NCBI GenBank assembly: GCA_030789695.1
Contig: CM061140.1
Span: 78,988,422-79,052,421 of the forward strand
DNA length: 64,000 nucleotides
Direction of reading: 5' to 3'
Source: Scilla litardierei
Lineage: Eukaryota; Streptophyta; Magnoliopsida; Asparagales; Asparagaceae
Position numbers and translations under genes: made by a program. Shown piece by piece: positions 9,007-20,616 of the stretch. The stretch's first letter is position 1. Each line of letters starts with the position of its first letter. Under the pieces are notes generated by a model, which worked only from the letters and a program-made list of their open reading frames with translations, did no database searches and was not told where the DNA came from.

Positions 9007-10513
9007 TCAGTAAGCAGGTGAAGGTGAGTCCTCATCCTCCTTGGAAGAGGGTGTGGATGGGTGGTCGGGGGAGGCTGGGGGTGTGCGGAGAAGTGGGGAA
9101 CGAGACGGAGGAATAGGGGCAGCGGTGGTGTGAACAATGGGAGGAGTGTCGGTGGAGGTGGGTGGTGGTGGTAGGAAGGCGATCAAGGCGGTGATGAGAG
9201 GAATAGAAATGGAGGAAGAAGATGCGGTGGTGACGGTAGTGGGAGGTGGTGGGAGGGATCTGGAGCGCACCGGCAATTTCCTCCGGCGCACGTATGCAGT
9301 GATGGAGGAGGAGGGAGGAGGTAGCGTGGGTGCGATGGAAGTGGTCGGGAGGGGCGAAGTGGATGCCGGGACGGGGATAGATGAGGGAGGAGAAGAATGT
9401 GGTGAGGGAGGTGATGGATGTGGGGATGTGTGTGAGGGTGGAGGAGAAGATCGCCGAGGTGGTGAAGGTGGAGGTGGTCCGTGGATATGAGTGAGAAGGC
9501 GAAGAATGGTGGCCACGTTCCTCTCGAGTGCGAGGAAACGTGGGTGAGTAAGAAAAGAGGACGGTGATGGGTCCGAGGAAGCAGATGACATGGCGAGCTC
9601 ACGAAGGGCAGTGACCTCCCTCTCAAGACCTAGACGGGCAGAGACCTGACAGCGACCAAAAGATGTGGACTGTCGTGAGGCAGAAGTGGTGCCGGCAGGT
9701 AAGGTCGAAGTGGTGCCGGCGGCAGTGGTCATGCCGGCACAGGAGACAAGGCCAGAAATGGCCGCAAAGAGGTGCTCAGACGTGATCGGTCCCGGAGCAG
9801 AAACAGGACGACTCGGGCCAGCCCCTAAATCTCCCCGAGACGCAGGGATATCCTGCTCGCCTAAGTGGGCGGCAGGGGACGGTGGTCTGCGTGCGTCTGC
9901 GGGAAGGAAAGGAAGGTTCAACCCCGCTAGGAAGTCGGGATCAGGTGGGAAGGTCCAATCTCCCACAAGAGCAATAGTCATGCGAGCGGGGTTGGGGAGA
10001 ATGGTGTAAGGGGCTGGGGGGTGGCCATAATTGAAGATGAAGCGGCCATCTGAGTGGGGTCTAATCATGTGAATGTGCTGCAGTACATCAATATTTAGCT
10101 GTGAGGGTCCTGCGGCAGCGGGAAGATTATTGGGGATGGGAATATTAAAATGGGGGTAAGAGCAGATGATAGTTATGATGCCCCCACAACAAAACTTCCC
10201 CTTACCGGCCCGGCTGATCTCGAGTAGCTTGTAAACAAGCCAATCGCCGCCATGGATGGGGACGGTAGGGGCCCTGAAGCTAATTCCATCATCGTCCCGG
10301 ACAAAAGGGAAAGTCATGGCCCAAAGGATAAAAAGGTCAGGGATAGTCACGGTGCCGGACTCGTCCCTAGGAAAGAATGCAGATGAAATGATCCTGTGGG
10401 CCAAACAAAACACGGGATGAATGATGGAGGAGGCCTTGGCCCTTCCTCGGGGATAGTCATGGAACATTGTGAGGCGGAACCAAAATTGATCGACATCAAA
10501 CTCGGGCGTGTAC
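9007..10513 (-). pseudogene. ATHILA-type late ORF of Athila-1, C-terminal part
   Basis: The frame is open from the Athila-2 insertion site (10513) to a stop at 9007. The first 200 residues contain a conserved-looking globular region (DYPRGRAKASSIIHPVF, HGGDWLVYKLLEIS, IHMIRPHSDGRF). The last 200 are extremely Pro/Ser/Thr-rich with runs such as PPPSPPRRSSPPPS. Together with 17346-17850 it forms an ORF of about 668 codons once the insertion and the duplicated TGTAC are discounted, still in frame. The fold resembles the ATHILA ORF-1 family (PF03078, from memory) that lies after pol in Athila elements and is sometimes called env-like. I see no clear membrane segment. Confidence 0.75.
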
Positions 10514-12243
10514 TGACCGGCGCCCCGTTTACGGTATGGGCGCGGTGTCGTTTTACCGCAAGTGCACGGTTAGTGTAGGGTGCGGGTTTATCGAACTCAG
10601 GGAGGTGGATGGCTTGAGTGGCTACTAGCCTCGCCTAGGTTGTGTGCTAGCTACGCGGATAATATGGGTGAAGTGTAGAAATAAAAGAAAGAAATGAAAA
10701 TGACACAAAATGAATCCCCGCTAACACGGGCTAGAGCACTCATGACGCTTGGCATTTGACTTGACCTAGGGTGAGACATTGCCCCAAAAGGTGGTACCTA
10801 GCGTCCATGGCCCGATATTCCGGTCGTTGCCAAGTACGCTAGGCCTACCCGGTTCCGGACGGTGGGCATTCCCATGTCCATTAACACCTTCCGCAACCGG
10901 GAGCATTAAGGCCACAATGATAACTCCCAATACTTCGTCCAAGCCATTCCCATGCGCGAGGACTCGATGTCAACACTAGGGGCGTGAGCTATGGCTAGGG
11001 AGTCAACCGCCAAGTTTATTCCCCCTTGGCCCGACGGTCAGAGGCGGTCTTTCTCCCGCCAATGAAAATGAAACACCCCCGCGTAACCCTAATGGCCAAA
11101 TAGGTCAAATGTGATTTCTAGCAATACATCGAAGCGGATCTTGACAGGACAAGCACCGGACCCCAATCCCCAACACATCTAGTGTGTTGCCATACGAATT
11201 GGACCCAGATTGCTAAAAATACCCATTGACGCATTTCATCGAACACGTGCCATGCAACCAAGTCTAATGTAAATTTCCAAGCAACAATCCTACCCTAACC
11301 TGTATTAGGGTTCATCGAAACTACTCAATGGTGAATTACATAAAAACAAACAACACAAAAGACATATAAACTTTCACCATCAAGCAAAATAAACACAATA
11401 CAAACAATGGAGAAAAAGAGAGGAAAATACTTATCTTGAGTGAATCGTCAATCCAATACAAGACTTATTGAACAAAAGACCTAATCTAAACTAAACTAGA
11501 ACTCACAAGAGAAGGGGGGCAAAAAGCCATAAAAACTCCAGGAGATCTCCCTCAAGTCGGCCAGCCTCGTGTATTTATAGCCCCACTTCGGAACCCCAAT
11601 GGTTCGGGTCCAAACCCGCAGAAAAAACGCCACCCGATCGGTTGACAAGTCAACCGATCGGGTGATCTGTTACTAATAATAAACAGAAAACGGCGGATCT
11701 TCACCCGGTCAGATGAACCGGTCGGTTGAGTTCTTGGGGTGACCGGTTGGATCTTGGCGCCATCGGGTGAAGGGATCGGTTGGGTGCCCGTGTCTCGGCT
11801 CTTCAGCATCAGCTACAGATGAACCGATCGGGTGAGAGTCACCCGATCGGTTGGCATTTGGCTCGAAAAGACAGAGAAACGGTCGTAATGAACCGGCCTG
11901 AGAACCGGTCGGGTGACATCCGCTTGATCTCCGGCTGAGACCAGGTGGTGCACGCGTGCATCACCCGATCGGTTGGGGATGACCCACCGACCGGGTGAGG
12001 GGCTGAAAGATGTAATCTTCGTCGTTTGACCCCCTGGATCACACGTGACTCCTCCCGCTGCTCTGGGGACACATGATATTATCGTTTTGTGTCCCAAATG
12101 CGGGCAATCTCCTGCAAACATGGAGAAACAAAGAAAAGTGAAAGAAAACGAGAAAACACGAGAAAACGAATAAAAGACGGCGGAAAATACGGAGAAACAC
12201 AAAAGAAAACGTGCGTGAATATATGAAATATATACGCACGTCA
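10514..12243 (-). repeat. 3' LTR of Athila-2
   Basis: This is the pair mate of 15616-17345, with only scattered differences by eye. The TATA box on the minus strand is at 11579-11572 (TATAAATA). The CCGATCGG array at 11631-11999 lies about 50 bp upstream of it. The 5' half of the LTR (U3) is homologous to Athila-1 and the other half is diverged. Confidence 0.93.
11631..11999 (-). promoter_or_regulatory. U3 array of CCGATCGG palindromes (Athila-2 left LTR)
   Basis: The site order is the same as in the Athila-1 LTR: a close inverted pair next to the TATA side, degenerate CCGGTCGG sites in the middle, a second inverted pair near 11820-11860, and a final pair around 11961-11999. The spacing to the TATA box is longer (about 50 bp) than in Athila-1 (12 bp). 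Confidence 0.7.
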
Positions 12244-14025
12244 AAATCCCCCAAGCTGAACTCTTCCTCGTCCTCGAGGAAGACGAGTGAGAGTAGGAGC
12301 TCGGAGGGGGAAAATAGAGAGAAAGAGAGAAAAAGAAAACTCTATATCCTAGATCGCCCATAAGGGCCAACAAAATCAAACACGCCACACGAAGTAAGCA
12401 TACGAAAAAACACAACACTAAACCAAGGAATGTGAGTCCAAACAAGTGCCGTGGGCCCACACGGTGAAGCGCGAGTGAGCGTGATCGTGTGCTAGCAAAC
12501 GGTGTCACTATCTACATTGTGCAATAAAGCTCCATATACACATACCCAAAGAAAGACCCAAATATCGATTCAATTTGAAATTGCGGTGAATATTAGCTCA
12601 AGCATGCATGAGAAGAGTATAAGAATAGAAGCGTATCATGCATCGGGGACTCCACAGCTAGGGACTAGGAAATCACCACACTATATCCTAGGTAATCGCT
12701 AGAAGGTCCCTATGCCAAGTGTTTTCGAAAACGATGGAGGTTGAGAAGATGTGGAGTAGAACACTCGGTGCAAATTCTCGCCTTCCCTTTATTCTCGGTA
12801 GATAGGAAAAATATTCACACCTGAAATTTTTGGGTTTTGGGTATTTGTATTTTTTTGGATTTTCTTTTCGTTTCTCATCTTTTTGGGTTTTTCTTTTCTT
12901 TTCTCCTTTTTTTGGATTTTTGGGAATTGGGATATTTACATGTGTACTCTCCCAAGTGGGAGAACGGTACACGACGAGGGGATTTGCACCAAGTAAAATA
13001 AAAATGAAATCGGATTCTAAACACTTGGACAAAGGAAATATTTCTCGCTAATCAGAGCATAGGCTAAATGAGTTATCCTAGTCCTTGTTTGTGGAATCCC
13101 GACACATGCGAATTGAAATATACGATATAAATATAGCATGCATATAGAAGCAGATAGTAGAAGCAAATACCGCATATTCAAATCGAAGCATGATAATCTA
13201 GGGGTCAACCAAGGATAGGTATATAAAACATAATCACAAGGTAGAAGCACACCAAACAGCTAGGCACGACGCACGACTCACAAAAAGCAAAGTGGACCCG
13301 CGATGCATGAAATGCAAGAGGACTCGATATCCTAGGGTTAGTGAATGTGATTATCGAAGCTGTGCAAGGTGCGCGTGTGATTTTCGTGGCAATTCATCAT
13401 AGGGTTCATCTCTAGGAGAAAGAGATAAAAAGAAGAAAAGAAAAATAAAAATAAAAACACGGAGAAAAACGACTCAAATAACGAAGAAAAAGAGACAAAT
13501 GACGCACGAAGTGCGACCCCCCCAAGCTGAAACTTGCATTGTCCTCAATGCAATAGTAGTGAATACGGGAGGACAATGAAAATGGGGGGGAGTTACGCAC
13601 CGACACAAAAAATGAAAACCACGAAAAACACATGAGCGAAACTAAAAAATAAAGAAAAGAAACACTCAAATAAAAGGTATAAAACACGACAAAAGAATAC
13701 CTAGACACAGACACACAACAACGACCCACGAAAATATGCACACAAATTGATTTCCCTCAAGCTGAACATGACAATGCCAGCGAAACGATATAATCAATGT
13801 GATGCAGAAATATGCAAGGGGAAGATCGGAAAAGAAAAGAAAGAAATCAAAATGCAGGAGAGACGGTGTGCTCATTCTCATCGGAAGAGGATGAGGGTGA
13901 AATGATAGAAGGGCACGACATGAAGGGTTATTAAGATGCAAAAGCAACCCCTAGATACGCTCCCCTCGCTAATGAGAGGAGACGAGATTATTCAAATCTA
14001 AACTAGAAAGCGGTAAATTTTTACA
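12244..14025 (-). other. Athila-2 polypurine tract and 3' noncoding region
   Basis: This is homologous to 7360-9006 of Athila-1 in the same order, including the GCTTGGGGG polypurine context at 12246 and again near 13517, and the T/G-rich low-complexity block (12825-12935). It holds no credible gene. It occupies about half of the internal region of this element. Confidence 0.75.
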
Positions 14026-15414
14026 CTACTGGATTAGGGTACTCCTGAGCATAGGCGGATCCAAGATCTGGAGTGGGGCAGGTAGCTGCTCTAACTGCTC
14101 CTTCTGTGGCTCCGCCAATATTTTGGTGCCACGAACACCAACAAACTCTAGCAATGCTCCCAAAAGCTTCTCTCGATGATGTCCACCTATATCATTCGAA
14201 AGAAAAGGAGCATCAGTCCGTGGTGAAAAATCCTTCCCTGCAATAAATGTATCCCAAAGAGTATCGTCAAAGTGCAATGTAAAGCATGGAAAAGATTGAC
14301 GATGACTCCCTGAGAATGTGGTGCTATGCCCTGATGGTGACACCATGATCTCCTGCCCGCGTTTAGCGACGAGCCCCTCAGGTGCTGACATGTCCTGACA
14401 TGTTTCCGTATAATGTGAATTTGGATCCTTTGGAGGGTATGCCATGTCAGTAGTATCTGAATCTAAAAATATGGGGAATGTAATACGAGATTCAGAAATA
14501 GGGTCTAAAAGATCTCCCTGAGTGGGAGCAGTAAGCTCTGGTGGATGCGATGCCTCTGGTGGAGTGAGGGTGAGCGATGGATGTAGTGGTAGAGGCAAGG
14601 GAGCATGAGGCTCAACATAATGAGTCATGATGTTCACGGCTCCATGCTCTCCCTACTCGTCGATATGGACATCCTCCATGGGCTCCTCGATGCCGTATGT
14701 CTCAAAAATTGTACCTGCATGGGGAAGGGGATTCATATTAAAATTTTCAAATTGTAAACCATAAGAGTTACCTTCCGCAGTGCAAGTCGTCAATGATGTA
14801 TGAGACACGACTGCTTCACCCCCAAAAGTAGAAGTGATCGGTGAAAATGGAATTGGTGAATCCACATGGCTCTGCGTTATCATGGAATCCTCCATCAATA
14901 ACTCAAGGATAGATTTCCTAGGTGGAGATGAGGGTGATGGTGTTGTCGGGCCTTGATTTGCAAAGGAATTCACCACTAACAACTCAAGATCAGGCGCATG
15001 TGGTGGAAGTGGCAGTGGTGGAGTCATCTGGCCTTGGTTTAAAATATTGTCTTCTAATAAAAATTCAAGGTCAGACATCGGTGGGGGAAGTGGTGATGGA
15101 AGTGGAGGTGATATCCAGCGCATCTGAGTTGCAATAGAGTTTTCCAAGAATAATTCAAGGCTCGATTTTGGTGGAGGATGGGGTGTGAAATTTTGGGGGT
15201 AAGGATGGGAGGATTCTTGATGTAGGTCGTGGGTATATGAGTGTGGGGTGTAGGGTTGGGCAATGAATTGACAATGGATGGCAGTGTGTCCCTGCATCCC
15301 ACAAGCTTCGCAAACCGCCAGGACCTGCGGATAATTCTCATATCCCCCCATCTGAGCACCGTATGGCATATAAGCATCAAAATTCCCGATGTACGATCCG
15401 TCGGGCATCCACAT
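14026..15414 (-). pseudogene. Athila-2 zinc-knuckle ORF with one in-frame stop
   Basis: The minus-strand ATG at 15414 opens a frame broken by a single TAG (14653-14655) and then open again to 14026, about 463 codons in all. Residues 35-48 form a CX2CX4HX4C zinc knuckle (C-EA-C-GMQG-H-TAIH-C) like the gag nucleocapsid of Athila. From about residue 85 there are four degenerate repeats of about 29 residues built on LELxLExSxxxQ followed by Pro-rich text. There is no capsid domain before the knuckle, so this is a truncated gag-like protein. It might bind element RNA. The stop may be a simple mutation. Confidence 0.6.
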
Positions 15415-15615
15415 AATTCACCTGAAAGCAAAAATTTTGGCTACGACAGGCGCGTCAGTTGTACAAAGAATTGCACAAATTTATAATGGTGGCAAGGAAA
15501 GGATCTGTTTATTGTATTTATTTATTATTATTTTTCTTTGTTTTTGCGTAGTCTAACGAACCCAAGCTAAGTTAATATCAAACCGAACGCCTCCCCGGCA
15601 ACGGCGCCAAAAACT
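15415..15615 (-). other. Athila-2 leader and primer binding site
   Basis: The primer site TGGCGCCGTTGCCGGGGA reads on the minus strand at 15609-15592, a few bases inside the 5' LTR. It is identical to that of Athila-1 and Athila-3. The remaining 180 bp are an untranslated leader with no visible ORF. Confidence 0.85.
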
Positions 15616-17345
15616 TGACCGGCGCCCCGTTTACGGTATGGGCGCAGTGTCGTTTTACCGCAAGTGCACGGTTAGTGTAGGGTGCGGGTTTATCGAACTC
15701 AGGGAGGTGGATGGCTTGAGTGGCTACTAGCCTCGCATAGGTTGTGTGCTAGCTACGCGGATAATATGGGTGAAGTGTAGAAATAAAAGAAAGAAATGAA
15801 AATGACACAAAATGAATCCCCGCTAACACGGGCTAGAGCACTCATGACGCTTGGCATTTGACTTGACCCAGGGTGAGACATTGCCCCAAAAAGTGGTACC
15901 TAGCGTCCATGGCCTGCTATTCCGGTCGGTGCCAAGTACGCTAGGCCTACCCGGTTCCGGACGGTGGGCATTCCCATGTCCATTAACACCTTCCGCAACC
16001 GGGAGCATTAAGGCCACAATGATAACTCCCAACACTTCATCCAAGCCATTCCCACGCGCGAGGACTCGATGTCAACACTAGGGGCGTGAGCTATGGCTAG
16101 GGAGTCAACCGCCAAGTTTATTCCCCCTTGGCCCGACGGTCAGAGGCGGTCTTTCTCCCGCCAATGACAATGAAACACCCCCGCGTAACCCTAATGGCCA
16201 AATAGGTCAAATGTGATTTTTAGCAATACATCGAAGCGGATCTTGACAGGACAAGCACCGGACCCCAATCCCCAACACATCTAGTGTGTTGCCATACGAA
16301 TTGGACCCAGATTGCTAGAAATCCCCATTGACGCATTTCATCGAATACGTGCCATGCAACCAAGTCTAATGTAAATTTCCAAGCAACAATCCTACCCTAA
16401 CCCGTATTAGGGTTCATCGAAACTACTCAATGGTGAATAACATAAAAACAAACAACACAAAAGACATATAAACTTTCACCATCAAGCAAAATAAACACAA
16501 TACAAACAATGGAGAAAAATAGAGGAAAATACTTATCTTGAGTGAATCGTCAATCCAATACAAGACTTATTGAACAAAAGACCTAATCTAAACTAACCTA
16601 GAACTCACAAGAGAAGGGGGGCAAAAAGCCCTAAAAACTCCAGGAGATCTCCCTCAAGTCGGCCAGCCTCGTGTATTTATAGCCCCACTTCGGAACCCTA
16701 ATGGTTCGGGTCCAAACCCGCAGAAAAAACGCCACCCGATCGGTTGACAAGTCAACCGATCGGGTGATCTATTACTAATAATAAACAGAAAACGGCGGAG
16801 CTTCACCCGGTCAGATGAACCGGTCGGTTGAGTTCTTGGGGTGACCGGTTGGATCTTGGCGCCATCGGGTGAAGGGATCGGTTGGGTGCCCGTGTCTCAG
16901 CTCTTCAGCATCAGCTACAGATGAACCGATCGAATGAGAGTCACCCGATCGGTTGGCATTTGGCTCGAAAAGACAGAGAAACGGTCGCAATGAACCGGCC
17001 TGAGAACCGGTCGGGTGACATCCGCTTGATCTCCGGCTGAGACCGGGTGGTGCACGCGTGCATCACCCGATCGGTTGGGGATGACCAACCGACCGGGTGA
17101 GGGGCTGAAAGATGTAATCTTCGTCGTTTGACCCCCTGGATCACGCGTGACTCCTCCCGCTGCTCCGGGGACACATGATATTATCGTTTTGCGTCCCAAA
17201 TGCGGGCAATCTCCTGCAAACATGGAGAAACAAAGAAAAGTGAAAGAAAACGAGAAAACACGAGAAAACGAATAAAAGACGGCGGAAAATACGGAGAAAC
17301 ACAAAAGAAAACGTGCGTGAATATATGAAATATATACGCACGTCA
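15616..17345 (-). repeat. 5' LTR of Athila-2
   Basis: The promoter LTR of Athila-2 is 1730 bp, with TATAAATA on the minus strand at 16681-16674 and the motif array at 16733-17100. Its outer end abuts the duplicated TGTAC inside the Athila-1 late ORF. Confidence 0.93.
16733..17100 (-). promoter_or_regulatory. U3 array of CCGATCGG palindromes (Athila-2 right LTR)
   Basis: This is the copy of the 11631-11999 array in the promoter LTR. One core is altered relative to the other LTR (CCGATCGAATGA near 16926 instead of CCGATCGGGTGA), and the other sites are preserved. Confidence 0.7.
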
Positions 17346-17850
17346 TGTACCCGTAGTGTCGGATGGAATCATCCCCAAGATTGGGGAAACCAAATATATC
17401 GTTAATCGTGTTCAAATTTGTGGTGACACTCCTGTTACGCACCCTGAATTTAATGATCGACCTGGACTCCCAAACAAGTGTAGAGAGGAATTCGAGGGTG
17501 AGTGCCGGGTAGGATATGGCAGAAGCATTAAGGAAGGCCAACCATCCTAAGTTAGCGAAAAGAGATTCGACCTCGGTGTAGACACCGAGCTCGACAAGTG
17601 TTTGTGTGTGCGGGAACTTAGTAGATAGATGCCCCCGAGCATCGAGCCTACGGTAAAAATCCTTGTGCTCCTGGTTCCTAAAGATATACCCATGCGGGCC
17701 CAACATTGGGTCCACAGGGGGGATAACAGGCGGGGGAGGGCCAAGTGTTAGTGCTCGTGTGCGGGAAGGGGGACGTGTTTGTTTAAGTCTCTTTCGAGAC
17801 GGTTCCTCCTCTCGCATAATTCCCTTACCCTTGTCCTTATCCTTAGCCAT
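17346..17850 (-). pseudogene. ATHILA-type late ORF of Athila-1, N-terminal part
   Basis: I chose the ATG at 17850 because the protein then starts MAKDKDKGKG, a basic N-terminus typical of this ORF. A longer upstream frame from 18054 exists but looks like leader. Residues 60-165 contain LGVYTEVESLFANLGW and TLEFLSTLVWE, which match the ATHILA ORF-1 family pattern as I remember it. The ORF is cut at 17346 by Athila-2 and resumes at 10508 in the same frame. The two halves differ only by the insertion, so the ORF was probably intact when Athila-2 arrived. Confidence 0.75.
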
Positions 17851-18282
17851 GCGTGAGTGTGCGTGTACGAATGAGTGCAAAAAGCAATGGATACACACTA
17901 ACACAAGCAAAACGAGCAAGCACAATTTATAGGGCAAATATAGAAATATGAGCTTAGGAGCGAGTGTACCCAAGCGAAATGGTGAAGCTTGCTCGTAGAT
18001 GTCCCCACACTGTGCAATGAGAGTGTCGTGGAGCCGCGGCGTCTCTTTCAACAAGAATTTTTGAAATGGGGTTGTTTGGGGGGAATTAGGTCAGAAAATC
18101 GAAGTGAAAGGAGAGAGAGGGTGAAGATGATGGAGGGATTGATGGAGGAGGTGGAGAGAAGGAGCAATGGAGGAGTAGAGGACGTGGGGGAGTGAGAATC
18201 GGCCATTGGGGAGGAGAGGCAGGCGAAACGACGGTGATTTTGGCGATCGGGCGAAGATGAAAACGAACGGGTGGTCGGGGGG
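17851..18282 (-). other. leader of the Athila-1 late ORF
   Basis: About 430 bp lie between the internal TATA box and the chosen ATG. There is no good coding sequence. A subgenomic transcript starting near 18250 would carry this stretch as its 5' leader. Confidence 0.45.
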
Positions 18283-18652
18283 TTTATATAGGGTTTTAAG
18301 TCGAACCGATCGGGTGACTTGTCACCCGATCAGTTGACGGTTAGGTCGAAATTTCTTGCCTAAGAATTTCTACAGGCGAACCGGTCGGTTGACTTGTCAA
18401 CCGATCGGTTGGCCGCTCCACTCATTTTCCCGAGAATTATGGGCTGCTCACTCGGTCGCGTCAACCGATCGCGCTAGAACTCAACCGATCGGTTGATATT
18501 CCCCAAAAATTTCCCGAGAGTTCTCCCCAGCTCACCCGGTCTGTCACCCGGTCTCCTCATTCTTCAACCGATCGGTTCATTTGGGGACAGATTTCGGCTT
18601 GTATCTGATATATCCCAACCGATCGGGTGAGTTATCAACCGATCGGTTGGGG
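18283..18652 (-). promoter_or_regulatory. internal Athila-1 promoter: TATA box plus CCGATCGG array
   Basis: On the minus strand TATATAAA sits at 18290-18283 and is preceded by an array (18303-18652) of the same palindromic sites found in the Athila LTRs, including inverted pairs around 18303-18340, 18380-18412 and 18615-18652. The arrangement (array, then TATA box, then leader and late ORF) copies the LTR promoter layout but is internal to the element. It suggests a dedicated promoter for the late ORF. This is inference from layout only. Confidence 0.6.
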
Positions 18653-18845
18653 CTATGTTTCCTGCAAAAACCAACAGATTGTCTAAGTCCATGAACGGAT
18701 GTTCTCACGGCTGATTTTATTTATAAAAGTAGATAAAATAAAGTCAAAAATAACGCTAAAGAATGGGGAAAAAGTTTAGAACATGGGTTGCCTCCCATGA
18801 AGCGCACTTGTTTAACGTCGTTGGCTCGACGCCCGCAAGAGATGT
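18653..18845 (-). other. Athila-1 pol scar, post-integrase motif
   Basis: The minus strand here carries AAACAAGTGCGCTTCATGGG followed by AGGCAACCCATG. This resembles the block that follows integrase in intact Athila elements (GCGCTTC-TGGGAGGCAACCC, from memory). It lies only about 35 bp after the linker ORF, so RT, RNase H and integrase have been removed between the two. Confidence 0.55.
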
Positions 18846-20616
18846 TCACGGTGGTTGATACGGGTGATGCCCGAAGTTCGGCATATCTTCTTCATTGGAG
18901 CTGAAGGCCTTTGGAGTAGTCGGCGGCTGGAGAAATATTTGCTCGACTACCCTCTCCTTGTTCTTGGGATCCGGGGGCTTATTTTTCGTGTTGGCGCTTC
19001 CCGCCATCTTCTTTAGGATCCGGACCTCGTCTTTAGTGAGGTCAATGGGATCTTTCCCCGTTCTCCTCGCAGGAGGAGCCTTGGGGAACCCGGGAGGGGT
19101 CGTTCTTGCTGCACTCACTTTCCCAGCAGCATCTTTGTTCTTGGGGCCGTCTCCATCCTCTGAATCCCCCAAGACATCGGGGGGGTTTCTTAAGAGAATC
19201 TCCTAGGAGCTCTCTTCAGCGGGTTTTTCTTCTTCTACCTCAAGCAAATTACACCGAGGGTCATCTGGGGGATCAGGGTACTTCATGGATAACCCCAGAT
19301 CAAACTCAACTTTTTCTCCACTGACGTTTAAAGAGAGTTTTCCATTCTTTACATCAATCAAAACACCAGCGGTGGCCATGAAAGGCCGTCCCAGGATGAT
19401 GGGGGTGTGTGCGTCTTCAGGCATGTCCATGACTACGAAGTCCACTGGCACATGCACCCCTCTTACATTAACGGGGAGGTCATCCACAATTCCCACCGGA
19501 TATTTGACCGACCGGTCAGCTAGTTGTAGGGTCATACCGGTGGGCTCCAAATCACCCATTCCTATCCTTCTATACATCGACAAGGGCATCAAACTTACAC
19601 TCGCTCCGAGATCGACGAGTGCACGATGAATCTTTACTGCCCCGATCGTGCAAGGAATTGAGAAGCTCCCCGGGTCCTTGAGTTTCGGCGGATTTGCCCT
19701 CTGGATGAGAGCGCTACATTCCGCCGTCAACACTACTTTCTCCTTTCTAGACCCTCTAGTCACCAAATCTTTTAGGAATTTCGCATAGGAGGGGATTGTT
19801 TCGATTGCTTCTAGGAAGGGGATTTGCAGGCTCAGGTCCTTTACCATGGCGAAGAACTTGCCATATTTCTCATCAATTTTGGCCTGAGCTAACCATTGTG
19901 GAAATGGCACAATGGGTTTGAACACTTTAGGGCTCCCTTCCTCCTTCTTCTCCTTCTCTTCTTCAGAGACTCCCTCCGGAGTCATAGGATTTGATGACGA
20001 AGCACCGGCGTCGTTTGATTTTTCGATCGGCCGCTCAACGACCAACGATGCTTCCGGTCTGTTAGGGGGCACTCTAGTAGGAATTTGTGTCCCGCTTCTC
20101 AGAACGATAGCGGACACATTTGCGTGCTCGTGCCCGAGTGCCGATGTTTGGGTTGCTCCCCTCGGGTCCACCTCCGGTTGTGGCGGCAATTGGTTTTGTG
20201 ACCTTGAAAGGTTCACCACTTGTAACCCCAGCTGGGTTACTTGGTCCGTGAGGGTCCGCTGACCCATTTCCAGCTTTTGATTGATCTTCTCCTGGTTGGT
20301 TATATATTGAGTCAAGAGAGACTCAACCGGAGAGACGGCCCTCTGTTGGCCATACTGCTGCTGCTGCTGGATTGGCTGCTGATTCCTGGGGGCGTAAAAT
20401 TGTTGCTGAGGTTGCTGCTGAAATGGTTGCTACTGAACCTGACTCTGCTGTGGCCTAGCCGGCTGATATGTTTGTTGCTGCGGCTGCTGAGGCGGCGAGG
20501 GCTGAAATGGTGGCCGGTAACTGAAGTGTGGGTGGTTCTGGTTGTTTGAAGAGTAGGCCGGGTTGGAATTGGTCCTTGGCGGATACGGCGCATTTCCTGT
20601 GGGGTTGTAAAATAGT
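18846..20616 (-). pseudogene. Athila-1 gag C-terminus and protease, with linker ORF
   Basis: One minus-strand frame runs from the Tekay-1 insertion (20616) to 18846. It starts with gag C-terminal text (NPAYSSNNQNHPHFSYRP) and a Gln-rich tract with an in-frame TAG near 20430. Next comes a coiled segment, then PQWLAQAKIDEKYGKFFAMV and an aspartic-protease-like domain (IHRALVDLGASVSLMPLSMY, then ILGRPFMATAGV). The catalytic motif reads DLGA where active enzymes have D(S/T)GA. A TAG at 19203-19205 separates a further in-frame 108-codon segment rich in Lys, Pro and Asp. RT does not follow. Confidence 0.85.

Larger units (their letters stand above)
10514..17345 (-). mobile_element. Athila-2, short non-autonomous Athila relative
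   Basis: LTRs at 10514-12243 and 15616-17345 (1730 bp each) begin TGACCGGCGCC and end ACGTCA. TGTAC is duplicated at 10509-10513 and 17346-17350. The internal region is only 3372 bp and has no protease, RT or integrase. It has the same primer site as Athila-1 and a homologous U3 and 3' region, so it is probably mobilised in trans by an Athila. It was inserted into the late ORF of Athila-1. Confidence 0.93.

Noticed and set aside
9137..9490. Gly/Glu-rich plus-strand ORF
   Set aside because: It is the antisense shadow of the Pro/Ser-rich tail of the Athila late ORF.
16915..18054. A 379-codon ORF spanning the late ORF and the Athila-2 LTR
   Set aside because: The part before 17346 lies in the inserted LTR and reads by chance. 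The extension upstream of 17850 looks like leader. Only 17346-17850 is real coding sequence.
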